In this document: positions 35,815-49,229 of the stretch, piece after piece | Layout of the letters: each line of letters begins with the position of its first letter | Position numbering within the stretch: position 1 is the first letter of the stretch | Source: Saccoglossus kowalevskii | Taxonomy: Eukaryota; Hemichordata; Enteropneusta; Harrimaniidae | Length of the DNA: 49,761 bases | NCBI RefSeq assembly: GCF_000003605.2 | Contig: NW_003141311.1 | Coordinates: 42,128-91,888 of the forward strand | Direction of reading: 5' to 3' | Notes under the pieces: model-generated | Told to the model about the DNA's origin: nothing | The model's database searches: none | Seen by the model: the letters and a program-made list of their open reading frames with translations, nothing else | Position numbers and translations under genes: made by a program

Positions 35815-38800
35815 TTATCTGCCCCTGTGACTAAAAATAAAATAATATTAAGTAGAGAATGTGTTTGCATCGGCAACACCAAAAGAAATTATTGCTTACC
35901 AAGGTTCGCCAGCATCTAAATATTCAACGGATACGTCAGTTGGTTCAATGTCAAGGTGATAGACATCCCACGTGAATACATCGGGCATCAAACTGTCGTC
36001 TATAACACTACATGTGTCGTAAACATCAGCTATCTCAGCATCACTCAATCTTCTACTCCAGAGGTTGAAGCTCGTCAATTCACCTACCAGCGCTTCGTCG
36101 TTGTCAAATCCTCCGCCTAACGTGTCTTGTTCTTGTCCAAGATACATAACGCCACCACCGGTCACTGTCACGCCATCGCTCAAACCAGTACTGTCTTTAA
36201 CTAGAACGCCGTTCAAGTAACCCTTCAAGACTCCCGAGTTATCCCACCCATAGCATAGATGCATCCATTCGTTGTCTTGCCAACCATCACTCTGGATGTT
36301 ATCATACCTCCATTCACCACTGACGTACGTGTACACCCTGAGGGTAGCTGATATATAGAATTTCAATTCATTCGGCTGCCCGGCAACAGCATACGACATT
36401 ATCGTTGTCTTCTCCCCCATCGCATTGGCCTTCAGCCAGGCACACGCAGTGAGGGCCGTCATCGATGGTATGGGGCTACAATCACTATTTACTTTCACAC
36501 GTGATTCAGGACCAGTGTACACCAACTTTTTTGCATCAAATGCGGAACGACGTACCGCTTGAAATAAAAAATTAAGATATATTGGGAACCGGACACATAT
36601 AATTGTTAAACACACATGTGAGTATTAAGAACGATTACAATAGTGTGCATTGGATGTAATTAATACAGATGTAAAGAGAAGTCCCTAAATAACAGTGTTA
36701 TTTCATTGTGCTTTAAAACTACTTTATCATTCTTTTTTCTTATTTGCTTATTTTATTAGTCGTTTTATGTTTTTGTTTTTTTCTTAAAAACAAACGAATA
36801 GGTGAGCAAATTATTAATCTGGATTATCTTTATGTAATTACTGTGAATTTATTTTGCTTTATGAAACGATAAATATATTGATTCGTCACACTTATTACTT
36901 CGTGGTCCAATGAGAAAACAGTTCAAAAGTTCGAGAACAGCTAACGCTATTGCTGGTAACTTAACTGGCATGGTATGGAAAAAATATGGTAAAAATACCT
37001 ACGGCGATCACAGTCAATAATTTACAAGTGTAAAGGACAAAAATACCCAAATTGTCAACAACAAATATGATATTTTAAATAATTCATTACCACTCTGATT
37101 AATACACGTGTACGGTACAAATTCTTTCATAAAATGAACGAATTCGCCTTTCTATGCAGTCCCGCGCTCGTCATTTGAACAGTATTCAATAGCGTTACGA
37201 CAACTCATCTAAAAACTACGACAAGCAACATGTTCTTACCCGGCGCTAGTGAATATTCAGGAAGAAAATGTACTTTAAATACCTAATATGTATGTAATTT
37301 GAGAAGTGACAAACATTGAATACACCATCGAATACGTGAATACACCACGGACTAGTTATATTGTGGGAAGGTGAATTGCAGTACATATATGATCTACCGG
37401 CTACTCGAAATATATTTACTATTCTTCGAATTGTTTAGAAAAGATTGAAATAACCTACACTAGTAAAATGGAAATCGCATACCCAACCGCAAATCATTGA
37501 AAAATAGGAATATTTGAAGTAGTCCAAGAACACAAACCCAACAATCAACAAAGAAATCGACAAAAAACAACATGACAAAACTACTACAACCATAAAAATT
37601 ACACTACATAGCAAATCAGAAGAAGAACCTTATGGTATACATGGAGTGATATCAGATATTTCGAAGGAAGTGAGCGCATTCTACCCGACGCTCACCGCAC
37701 TTTAATATTTTGTACCAACGAAGACAACGTCTCTTTAAACAGTAACTACATGCTCTGGGATAGCGAATGAGTTGAGACATGTTTAGGTAGAAGAGGTAGG
37801 AGAGGCTTGAATATTGTTGTAAAAGTGTGCAAAGTTGGTGTTGATAATAAAATTCATCGATCATCAATATAATATGTTATTTTTTGGTAATGCATTAAGT
37901 TGCATGGAATTGTAATACATTATGCAAAGAACCCCACAACAAACTTGCTTGTACCCAAAATACATTCCGCGTCACTCAACACATCAACAGATAGGGATAC
38001 TAATAACGTAATGACGTAATAAGTATAATAATCCGTGTCAACGTAAACAGAATAACAAATTATGCATGTTTACACATCCTGGCACACATCTTGGCTATTG
38101 TTGTCTTATAACGGAATGACTTTTTAACTTCAATGACAAATGGTTGCACTTTTTAAAATTTATTGTCATCATTTCATTTGTTTGATCGTTTTGGGATGCA
38201 TAAACCCTATTACAAATCATCCAAGTCTGAGAATTCACAAATGACCTGCGTCGTACACTCAATAATTGCTTATGCTTAACAACACGTGATGATGTGGTTG
38301 ATAAACTGATGTACATTGAATAAATTTCTGTTCTCAGCATACTGTAATGCACACCTGTGCGCAAATACATATATATAGTTGTTGAATCCTCATGATCAGT
38401 ACTTGCGAAGCAGTGTGACGGATTGACATATATCAAAAGACGACAAATCTACACACCGCTAAAACAATCACTATATGAATGAAGGGTGACAATGCTCTTT
38501 GGAAACTTACCATGTTTTGATTTCTGAAAGAAAAATAAATCACTATAATAATTATTATATGTTCACCTGCCAGCGAATACACGTACTTGGCTCATCAAGT
38601 ATTACTTCAGTAATTCATTACAAATTTAATAATGGACAAACGTGACGAATTCATCGAATAATTCGGAAATAATATTCATATTGTGTAGTTTAGAACAACG
38701 CTCTTAGATAATAACAGTCACCATGGACATTGTGGATTCTGAACATACTGAATGGCGGTGAGACGGTATTTAAACATACTCACATTTGCCGTGGTTGCCA

Positions 38801-38852
38801 ATACTAGCAATAATGTCAGCAGTAAGCATCGGGTGACGGTGAATACCTTCAT
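35815..38852 (-). CDS. Secreted pentraxin-domain protein (CRP/SAP-like)
   Basis: Four exons: 38852-38784, 38523-38511 (a 13 nt microexon, AAATCAAAACATG), 36557-35900 and 35824-35815 (last codons and TAA). Splice sites are GT-AG and the frame is continuous (phases 0, 1, 2), giving 249 residues. Residues 1-23 are a signal peptide (MKVFTVTRCLLLTLLLVLAT...). The pentraxin fold starts near residue 38 (KLVYTGPESR). C66 (in CAWLK) and C129 (in HLCYGW) match the conserved intradomain disulfide. The pentraxin signature HxCx[S/T]W reads HLCYGW, with Gly at the Ser/Thr position. GQEQD at 168-172 matches the calcium-binding Glu-Gln-Asp of human CRP; the later ligand region FDNDEALVG has Asp and Glu where CRP has Glu and Gln. 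Family members form calcium-dependent rings that bind phosphocholine or other microbial and damaged-cell ligands; ligand unknown here. An alternative acceptor 6 nt earlier for the last exon would add two residues. Confidence 0.93.
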
Positions 38853-38883
38853 CGTGACTGTTTGATGTCAGATGATTTGACAG

Positions 38884-38896
38884 TAATATATAAAGA
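38884..38896 (-). promoter_or_regulatory. Candidate TATA box of the pentraxin gene
   Basis: On the minus strand the segment reads CTTTATATATTAC, about 35-45 bp upstream of the start codon at 38852. That fits a TATA-driven secreted-protein gene with a very short 5' UTR. Confidence 0.45.
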
Positions 38897-40499
38897 ATTG
38901 TTTACTGTCATGTGATTACAACATATGGTATTTCAAGTAAATCAGACGAGAAGACAATGCAGAGTTTGACATATGGGGATAAGCTATAAGCCAAACATAC
39001 CATTAGAAAGTCCATAATATATTGATCCCAAGTGTTTTACTTAGTGCATTTTCAAAAATACGAATAAATGATCAAAGGGGCCTTATGGTTATTCCATGTG
39101 TGTTTTTGTTTATCAAGGTAACCTTTAAATCGGCGTAGAATATTTGAATATATTTATATTTGCGTTTAGGAATTTGCGATGGAAATGTGGGTATGTCATC
39201 TCTATGAAATTAAAAATGACGTTGTACACATTATATACTATTTTGCAATATAATATTTTGCAATATTACCGCATTCAATATGACAATGTTCTAAGGGTAT
39301 TCAGTTCAGATGGATTAACAATTATCAAGAAGACCCAGGAACAAAAAAGTATGGCTAACGATCATTTTCTTGGTTGATCACAAAATAAAAAACAGTATCT
39401 GAACATTAACTGCAGCAGTATTGGGTATTTCTTCATTTAATCATATATTTTTGCATTTTCACTACAAATTCCTTTCGTTTCTGTTTTTTTTACATTCAGA
39501 CAGTGAAATCTTTATAATGCGTAATTTTACCACAAATTGTTGTGACTGTTATATTACATACACATTTTTTTGCAAAAAAGTGAAAAATTCTAAAGAGTCC
39601 CTGCTGAAGTAGTACTCATTTGATTGATCATTTGATGTCATAATTACAGATATACACTAATTTACATATCAATAGATGATTAGTGGAGTTGCTGTAGTAA
39701 TTTTTTAAATGATCACGAAATCTTTTGTAACGATTGTCTTGTAAATAAATGTAAATTTTCATACTTGACTGGGATTTTTTTTATTTATTCAAAATACATG
39801 GGAATGTACTAATTGAGTAATAACAATGTGTGTTTTGAACACTGTTTCAAGCATGTCCCTTTTATGATAAAGCTCTGAAATATTCATAGAATAAGTAGAT
39901 AACATGTACCAACAAATTCTACTCATGCGAGCACTGAGCTAAGGGGGCTTTGTTATCCATGAATGTGAGTTACATTGATTGCAAAAGGGACAAGACCCTC
40001 CAGTACTCTCAAAATAAAATTAACTACGATTTGAAAATATTTTAGAAAATGTTTAGAAAATATTTTGCATATGAAATGTTTTTTTCAATATCACAGAAAA
40101 TGTGGCACTCTTCGAAGGACAGATAGAAAACAGCATTGCTTTTACCAGAAATAACAAGTATATTCACTATAAATAAATAAAAAATGAATTTGATTGTACA
40201 TGTATCACAATGCAATGATCATACCAAAGACAATTAAAATGATCAAAGCAGAGCATTGTATTGTATTGAAATGTTAACACAGTTATATAAACAAATCTGC
40301 TACAGCTTTATCTAAGGCAACTGAGTATATTTACAAAAACAATGCTTATCATAGATTTTTTTCTCAGAAATGTCAAAACGTATTCACACAATATAGTTCA
40401 TTAAAGTTATCATCACCAAATACTAGAACAATCAATTGGTAGAGTTGTACAAAGTAAACGGCTGTATACCGACAATGTGTATATAATTGACAGACGAAG
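38897..40499. other. Intergenic AT-rich stretch 5' of the pentraxin gene
   Basis: No exon is supported here. Open frames at 39144-39377 and 39421-39612 are A/T-rich and lack splice or domain context. T-runs occur near 39485 and 39775. Confidence 0.35.
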
Positions 40500-43400
40500 C
40501 AAAATACCTCCCCGGACTCAAAACGCCGCGAAACCACGGCTACCAGACAATGTATGATCTAACACGTTTGACAATACTGTGTCTTTGTGCGTTTGTTCAG
40601 CGATTTGTTTGGCAGTGACGTCAGGCAACTGATCTACGGCACTTGATGTACACTCTCTTCATCTGGCTCTGCAGTAACTGTAGACAACGGTAATCTACTA
40701 AGTAAATCAGCAATAGCATTTTGTGCTGATGATCTATAGACTATTTTGTATTGATAACCTGACAAAAACAAAGAGCACCTCTGCATTCGCGCGGCAACGA
40801 GAGGGGGTATTCTAGATTTCGTTCAAAAAATACGTGTCAACGGCTGATGGTCAATAATAAGTATGAAATCTCTACTGTAAACATGCAAGTGGATTTTTTT
40901 TTACTACAAACACAATTGCTAAACATTCCTTGTCAATTTGTAAATATTTTTCCAGGTCGCTGTCAGGGTTCGCGATGCATAAGTAATAGGCCTTTCTGTT
41001 TCATCATCCAATTTATGACCAAACCCATATGGGCTGGCATATACACATAATAGCGGTTTTGAAGTGGAACTAAAAACCCCAGTATCGATTTCCATATCAA
41101 TACTAGCATCCCCCACATTTACTAAATATGGAGAAAAAAGTACATCTTTATTTGGAGTTCACACAGTTCTGATATAATTTCACTGACGATTGACAAACGG
41201 ATTTAACATGTCCATTCTGTGTACAGCAGTAACATGTAGCGTCCTTAAATCTACATTTTTCAGCAGAATGTTTGCCTTTGGTGAACAATGTCTTTTCCGC
41301 CGACTTCGCAGCATGTTGCAGCGGGCGTTTCTTGGCTCTTATGCGATGCTGCACTCGGTGCGCGTCTTGACTAGTTGGCTTGCGTTGATTCCCACTCAGA
41401 AAACTCAAAAAAGAAAATATATGCCTGTTTTGTGGATTACAAAAAGGCTTTTGACAGTATGTGGCGTGATGGTCTATACTGGAATCTGCAAACATATGGT
41501 ATAAATGGTAGTTTCTATAATACAATTAAAAGTATGTATAGCGGGTGGTTTACACTGTAAAAACAGGCAAAGGGTTGACAAGTAAATTTGGGTCATTTAC
41601 TGGGGTGAAACAGGGTTGCAATATTAGCCCAACATTATTTAGTCTGTACATGAATAGTTTGCCTGAAAAGATGATGTCTGCCAATGGTAACCCACCTGAA
41701 ATAAAGAATACGAAATTAGGTTGTATTATGTTTGCAGATGATGTCTTGATTCTATCCCAGTCGCAGGAAGGTATGCAAAACAGCTTAGATGCTTTGGCAG
41801 AATATAGTGATGCATGGAAATTAACTGTAAGTTTAAGCAAAACAAAATTAATGATCTTTAATAAGAGAAACCAAATTGTCAAACATAAATCTGTTTTTTA
41901 TAAAGGAAATGAAATTGATGTGGTTGGAAGCTACAATTACTTGGGAATAATTTGTACATCAAATAGAAAGTTTAAATTGGCTTGTAAGACTCTAAAAGAA
42001 AAAGCAATGAAAGCAATGTTCTTACTAAAACAAACACTCAATTCTGTCTCAAACCTCAAAATAAGCACAGCTCTAAACCTATTTGATAAATTGATAGCAC
42101 CCATCATTAGCTATGGGTGTGAAGTATGGGGAGATGAAGTAATTAAAAATAGCGATATTATTGAAAATGTTAACTATTATTTCTGCGGATTACTCTTGGG
42201 GGTTAAAAAGAATGCTACTAAGCTTGCAATCTTAGGGGAATTGGGAAGATACCCTCTTGCCATAAAAATTAACACACAAATAATTAAATTCTGGTTCAGA
42301 TCAAAACTCCGAGACCCCTAGTTAATAAAAAGCACCTTTGATGAGGTCAATACAGTAAAAACTTGGTGGACAAAAAATGTCTACAAAATAATCAGTGACA
42401 ACAATCTTAATAATGCAATAAAACAACAAATAAAAAAGAAGAAACCACTTCAAACCAAGACTATCTCTGCTTTTCTGAAAGAGAATTATATGATAAAATG
42501 GAAAGAAGCTCTATTTGATGACAACAGAGCAAATGGTGGAACAAACAAATTGGCAAATTATAGAACATTCAAAACACAGTTTAAAATGGAAAAATATTTA
42601 ACAACAAGGAATAATATCAAACTGAGACACTCCCTATGCCAGTTCAGAAACTCTGATCACAAACTTCATATTGAAACTGGCAGGCATTGCAAAACTCCAA
42701 GGACTGAAAGGGTCTGTAAATACTGTGATAAAAAGCTGATTGCAGATGAAATACATTTCCTTATGCACTGCAGTCTTTACAATACACACAGAATTATACT
42801 AAATTTTAGTAAGTTAAATGAACAGGAAAAATTCGAGGCAATTATGAAATATTGTTCAGGAATAAGAACTGCACAATATATACAACAATGTATGCAAATG
42901 AGATGTGAGCAACTCCGCCAAAATTAAACTAAAAATATTCTTTCCACCATAATTATGACTCTAATGTAATTTTTTTTTTTTTTTTTTTTTACCTCAACAA
43001 TATTAGCTAGTATATTGTATTGTATTGTATAAGTTTATTATGATCCTTTGCGTGTTTGTAATATTATTTAGCTCTATTTAGCATTTTGTGCAGTCGATTA
43101 ACTTTACTGTATCTTAGTGTAGTTTAGTTTAGTTTATTTAATCTTATACTATTTTATTTTATTATATTGTATCTTTATTTTATTGTTATATGACCATAGA
43201 ACAACTCACTGTAGTTCGTTTTAGTGTTGAATAAATAAATAAATATGCCGTTAGTTGGCTGTCCCGCACGATTTTACAATCGAACAACAAGCTCCGCCAT
43301 TGACTCCTGCTCTTCCTGTCGCGCGGTCCAAAATCTGTGTCGTTCGGCAATGACGATCGGTGTAGGTTTAATATGTTCTGTCAGATGTTGCTTCAGTTGA

Positions 43401-43760
43401 GTGTAACTTTTCGTACTTAGTAGTGCTAGACTACACAAAATTGTCATAAGCTTGTATGCACTTGGGCCAACACTGGCGAGAAACAGACTGGCTTGCCGGT
43501 GGGTACTTGAATATCCTCGTTGCCAATTTTGTAGCTGTGGAATCATAGCCCTATGTTGCCGACCGCATTTTTTACGTGACTGACTCTGGCCGGCCCATAG
43601 GCCCATAGGCCGGCCCATGTTCGACAACAAAATTAAAAAGAAGACGTCCAAATGAATTTTTTAGGGCGAAATTCGATTGCAGGTCGCACCAAAGAGCTAC
43701 GGAACCGCAGCTACCAATTTTGTAACTCGTTGCTACAAAGTAAACTTAATTACGTGAAAA
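40500..43760 (-). mobile_element. Second Gypsy-type LTR retrotransposon fossil, interrupted by a LINE
   Basis: Read on the minus strand, parts of a Ty3/Gypsy-type element remain: a gag-like segment (about 43270-43650), a gag zinc-knuckle region (about 41160-41270), and an RNase H-like segment (about 40640-41110) with the family's characteristic PI-x-YASRTL-type block and the tail that precedes integrase. Much of pol, including most of reverse transcriptase, is not recognisable, and no LTR was identified. The copy is clearly broken, with several interruptions and at least one large internal loss. A plus-strand LINE occupies the middle (about 41381-43251). It appears old, and older than the LINE. 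Confidence 0.75.
41381..43251 (+). mobile_element. 5'-truncated LINE (non-LTR retrotransposon) within the Gypsy fossil
   Basis: The remnant preserves the C-terminal half of a LINE ORF2. Reverse-transcriptase motifs are visible: FVDYKKAFDSMW (about 41420-41460), GVKQGCNISPTLFSLYMN (about 41605-41655), the catalytic box FADD followed by VLILS (about 41730-41755) and YLGIICTSN. Downstream come YGCEVWG, LLLGV and GELGRYPL, and a terminal Cys/His knuckle CKYC...HFLMHC (about 42715-42770). The endonuclease and N-terminal part are absent, so it is 5' truncated. One frame change near 41545-41560 and one in-frame TAG at 42319-42321 break the ORF; the frame is otherwise open to the stop at 42925-42927. 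A poly-T run (42970-42990) and a terminal AATAAATAAATA tail follow. It belongs to the Jockey/CR1-like group by motif style, but the clade is not resolved. Confidence 0.85.
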
Positions 43761-46700
43761 CTCGCGTATCAGAATAATAAGAAAAACACACACGAGTTAT
43801 CAGGTTGTATATGTAGGTTAGATGTGAAGTTCACTTTTTATTGCGGAGCACGAGATCAGCTCATTATAATATACGTGGCTTAATGTAATTAGCTAATAAG
43901 GTCATGGTCATGACACGTGATTATGTAACCCTAATTCTATAAATAAAAGTACAAGAAATGCATATCAAAGTATACAACATAAGATAAATTTGTCTATATC
44001 ACTAGTTGAATTAAGACAATCAATCAGTATGACGATATGTCCGATCTTCTTCGTTGAAAATATCAGAGCTGGAATAGCTATAAAAGTAGAAATAACATAC
44101 CAAACAATAGATTGATTAAGTCGTATAGGGAATTTTACAAAAGCATAAAACAAATTACTGACAATCGAAAAAATCAATGAAAGAAAAAACACAATTCACT
44201 GACAAGTGCAATACACAACTCCGAATAATTCAGAAACACTACAATAAAGACTGTCTTTTGTTTGAGAAATTATCAGTGAATATAGGATTGTTGATGGAAA
44301 ATACATCATAAATGTGCCTGCATTTGAAATTAAAGGATTCGGCTTAATTGTGTTGTTAACTATTTTCCGTGTATAAATAAAAGAATGAATCTGCCAGAAG
44401 GGATTCCAATTTGTTAATCTCTAAACTACGTTTAGATTGTTGTTTTGTTAAAAACTTCCAAAGGATGACCAAATTTGGAAAAGAAATTAGTATTTACAGC
44501 CCCCCCCCCAATAACATTTTTTTTTTTAAATTCAAATACACGTATATATAATAACTGTGACAATGATCTAATCATGATCATATTCTATCATGCCGAAACC
44601 ACCCACTCTCTTTTTAGACCCTTATTATATTATAAACATCAAATGTAAATGTGATGTCGAATCCAAATCATTCAAGATTTTCAGTTCAGATCTCTCAAAT
44701 CTCGGTAGTTACAGGTTTAATTGTTGAATGATGGATTCACTACCAGTAGGTCACTAAAATATGTTATGTTATTGCCTGATTTTTTTATGTTTATTGACAA
44801 GTATAAATGAATATGTAGTTTTCCACGTTCAATAGCTTTGGAACATATGCGATTACATCATAATGCTTGGTGTATTGGCTTAGTGTTCTGTATTTGCAAC
44901 TTTTCGTCCACTCTGAACCAGGCTGGTCAGAATAGACAAATATCAAAGGCTACCAAGCTTCAATTGAAATTATCGACTCAATCAGGCATAATGTAAACCA
45001 CATGGGAGTGCTCACTGCCTGATTATACTTCGTCATTATGATTGCAAATTTGAGTAACGACCTATTTGTGGAGTTTGGTAGCAGAGCAGAACATTGACAT
45101 TCCAGAAGAGTGTACTCTTTTGCCCCGGTCTTTTGCAAGCCAATTATTTCTTTACTCATATGAAGCAGAATTTCAGAAACTTAAAATAAAAGACACAATG
45201 TGGCAAAATCATTCACAGAATTTTGCCTCGTATCTTGATATCCTCCTTGAATTTGATACCATTTCTACTAGACTTTGGTTTTTATAGTAAAACTCCCTTT
45301 CTCTTGCATATATGGTGTATACTTTTCCCCAAGTTTCATCAATATGCTAGAACAGGTTATGGCGACTTTGACTTCTGTCTTTCACGAACGCGAGTCAAGG
45401 TTTTTAATAGAACGTCTAATCTCAGCCGTCAAGCAATTATATAGATGATTTCATGAATTGGTGACCTGCACAGATGATTTCAATTTTGTTCTACCAGTTC
45501 TTGTTCTACTGTACACATTGACCTATTTATGTGTGTAAATGTACTTTGTCCAATGTACATTATGTCTATTGTACTTCATTGTAATCCATAGATGTATTAC
45601 TATTATATTTAGATTAATGGAGGAGTATGTCAGTGCTTCTTTTTTTCTTTCAATCACTTCAGGTGTTTGTAGTAGATGACATTGAAGATGTGTCGAGTTT
45701 CAGCAGCTATTTGGGGTACATGAGGGTACTAAATATTGGGTCCTACTATTTCTTTGTTTTTCAAAAATCTAGATTAAATGATAGTTCAATTCAGGAAAAA
45801 TAAGTTAGCAGCCTCGAACCCATGCAATTTCAAAGGTCTGTTAGACCGACCTTTAAAAGGAGTGGCAGATTCTGAATCCTAAATAATCCACACTGCTTTG
45901 TTGAATGTATGCATACTTACCCAGTAAGGTTTTGTTTATTCATTATAGTCGCAATGCTGAAGAATCACTTGCCAATTGCGAAATCTCATCAAGAAAAATA
46001 TAATTTTCCAATAACTTGGCTATTTAACGAAATATATGAATGTGAACGAATGCAAGAGGAGGCCAGTTGTAACTTTTGTGCACATAACATCAATCAAAGT
46101 ATATACAGTTGCATTTATTCCAAGCATTTAGACTACAAGTTCGACTACAGACTAAGACATTAAATTTAGATATAAAGGTTAGTTTTAGGTAGTTTTCTAA
46201 ATCACTTCCCAAAATCAAATATGTGCTTGATGGATTAAGCACTTAGAGACCTAAAATATGAATTTATGTTTTCTTGATTCTTGCACGTCATATTTATTTG
46301 CTGCATTTTGCAGGGCTCACTAACAATACATGTCCAAGTTCAAACCTTTGTAGTTTCCTCTTAGCAAAGAAATTCCTGATGATGCAGTGTCTCATTTTTG
46401 ACATATTGAGATCTGTATAAAAGTCTAAGAACTATTTATAAGAACAAAGGTATGTAGACATCTTACAATTTATGTGAACAAATTTTGACTTGATAATAAT
46501 GTCAAAGTCCTGACATTTTACTGTCTATAAAGTCCTGCAATGGAGCATTATGATTAGTCGAGAAAGACGAGGCGAGTTTTAAGTGAAATTATTAAATAAA
46601 GAAGATAATTATGCACAAAGAGGTAAATTCGTTTGCACATTTTTAATAGACAGTAGAACACTGATAAACAGAATGAAATCCACAGTCGAAGCATGCCAAT

Positions 46701-47321
46701 AAAACAATGGCAGTAATACACAATGCTTAAATATTTAAATCTGTGTACAGAAAATACAGACAACAATAGATTGCCATGTGATTGTTCTGCCAAATAAAAA
46801 GCAACTACAATTTTTCCTCAGTCAAAACCCTGTGAAACAGCCCACAGTCTTTACCATGAACACACAAATAAACTTTGTTTGCAAGTGGCCATCAACATCT
46901 CATTGAGGCTGGTTTATTAGGAATAGTGGATGCCATAGCTAATGGACCATTATTGGGGGCCAAAACAAGATCTCGGCAGCTATTTTCAATTAAGGTCTAT
47001 TGGACGCAATAAGTTATGAGCAGTATACACGGCTATTATCAATGTATTGACAGATTGTAATGCCCATGAAAATGAATAACTCTGCCAAAGTACATGCCAA
47101 AATATCAATGAATAAATTTGTATATTCGTCACCCATGTATAAGAAAAGAACTTGTCACTACATTACTGCAATGTATCAAGGAGGTAAAAACAACAATATA
47201 TACTTGTACTCATTAAAGTATAATTGTAAAAGTTGCATAAATTAATACATTTTTTTTTAAATCGAATTTGAATGTTTTTGATGTACTAAGCTGATATTTA
47301 CAAAGATGCATTATATTGGCT
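43761..47321. other. Intergenic stretch 3' of DCTN5
   Basis: No exon is firmly supported here. Open frames on the plus strand at 45066-45287, 45223-45444 and 45909-46163 have no recognisable domain; the last has an acceptor-like tract (TTTATTCATTATAG) before it but no convincing donor. A C run lies near 44502. The DCTN5 3' UTR presumably begins at 47321 and runs leftward; minus-strand AATAAA near 46914-46919 is one possible end. Confidence 0.35.
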
Positions 47322-48458
<1,137 letters not shown>

Positions 48459-48652
48459 TTACTAACAGGCCACATTGAAAATGAATATTGAGCTTTTACC
48501 ATTCTTAACTATGGTGACAAAAAACAAACGATCTAAAGGGAGAACCCCACCCCAAATATCAAGTATCAATGGAAATCAACTAGTAATTTTTAAGAAGAGG
48601 TCGAAAGCTGCAATTTTTTACCAAAAATATTTTCTAAGATTAGAGAATATGA

Positions 48653-48780
48653 GGTTATTGCGAGGATACTGCAAAGTATGCACAAAGACAGTACAGCGGA
48701 AGTATCGCCAGATGTGCAGCGGAGGTCGATATGAACGCGTACTGTCCGAGTGCATACTTTGTAGTATCATCGTAATAACC
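48653..48780. repeat. Palindromic fold-back element, 128 bp, arms about 42 bp
   Basis: The left arm begins GGTTATTGCGAGGATACTGC and the right arm is its near reverse complement (ends GTAGTATCATCGTAATAACC). The arms also share CAAAGTATGCAC and GACAGTAC, mismatched at about 6 of 42 positions. The loop of about 44 bp is GC-richer than the surroundings. This is a MITE-like fold-back within the DCTN5 intron. Confidence 0.85.
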
Positions 48781-49016
48781 TTATTATTATACATCTTTTC
48801 CTCCCAGGAATACATCATAAGAATGCCGAAATCCCAAACATTTAGAACAGATTAAGCGAACTACTTTGTGTGGGGTCCAGTCAAACCCTGGAGGCAGCCA
48901 TGTTTGTTTTTATTATTAGAGGACACTTACACGCATAATTGTTCCATATTTGGAATTCGTGTTTCCTAATATGGTAGGATGTAAATACCCAAATATCGCA
49001 AAATTATGGCACAATG

Positions 49017-49229
49017 TACTGTAAAGGGGTTAATTATTCACTGGGTTTTAATTTGGCTTATTTCGCTGACTAGAAAAATGCGCTAAATTAAAACACAGTG
49101 AATATGTAAAATTTAGCATAGAACACATTATCTAAATGATAAAACCGTGAATTTAAAACCCACTAAAGATGCCTGAAATGGTAAATCAGTGAAATTTAAA
49201 CCCTGTGAAAATTAGTCATTTTACAGTAA
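49017..49229. mobile_element. Multi-hairpin short repeat, copy 2 (about 213 bp)
   Basis: It begins TACTGTAAAGGGG and ends TTTTACAGTAA, giving a short terminal inverted repeat. The body repeats CACTGGGTTTTAATTT-type motifs in both orientations. It aligns along its length with 34754-34961, and its first hairpin also resembles 21603-21644. It lies in the DCTN5 intron. Confidence 0.78.

Noticed and set aside
36558-38510. Possible additional exons or a separate gene in the large pentraxin intron
   Set aside because: The reading frame is complete without them, and the open frames at 37652-37867 and 38095-38436 lack domains and splice signals.
41190-41504. Plus-strand 104-codon frame across the left border of the LINE
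   Set aside because: It is a shadow: its left part is antisense to gag-like fossil sequence and its right part is in the wrong frame of the LINE.
45909-46163. Plus-strand 84-codon frame preceded by an acceptor-like tract
   Set aside because: No donor with consistent phase, no domain, and A/T-rich codon use like the background.
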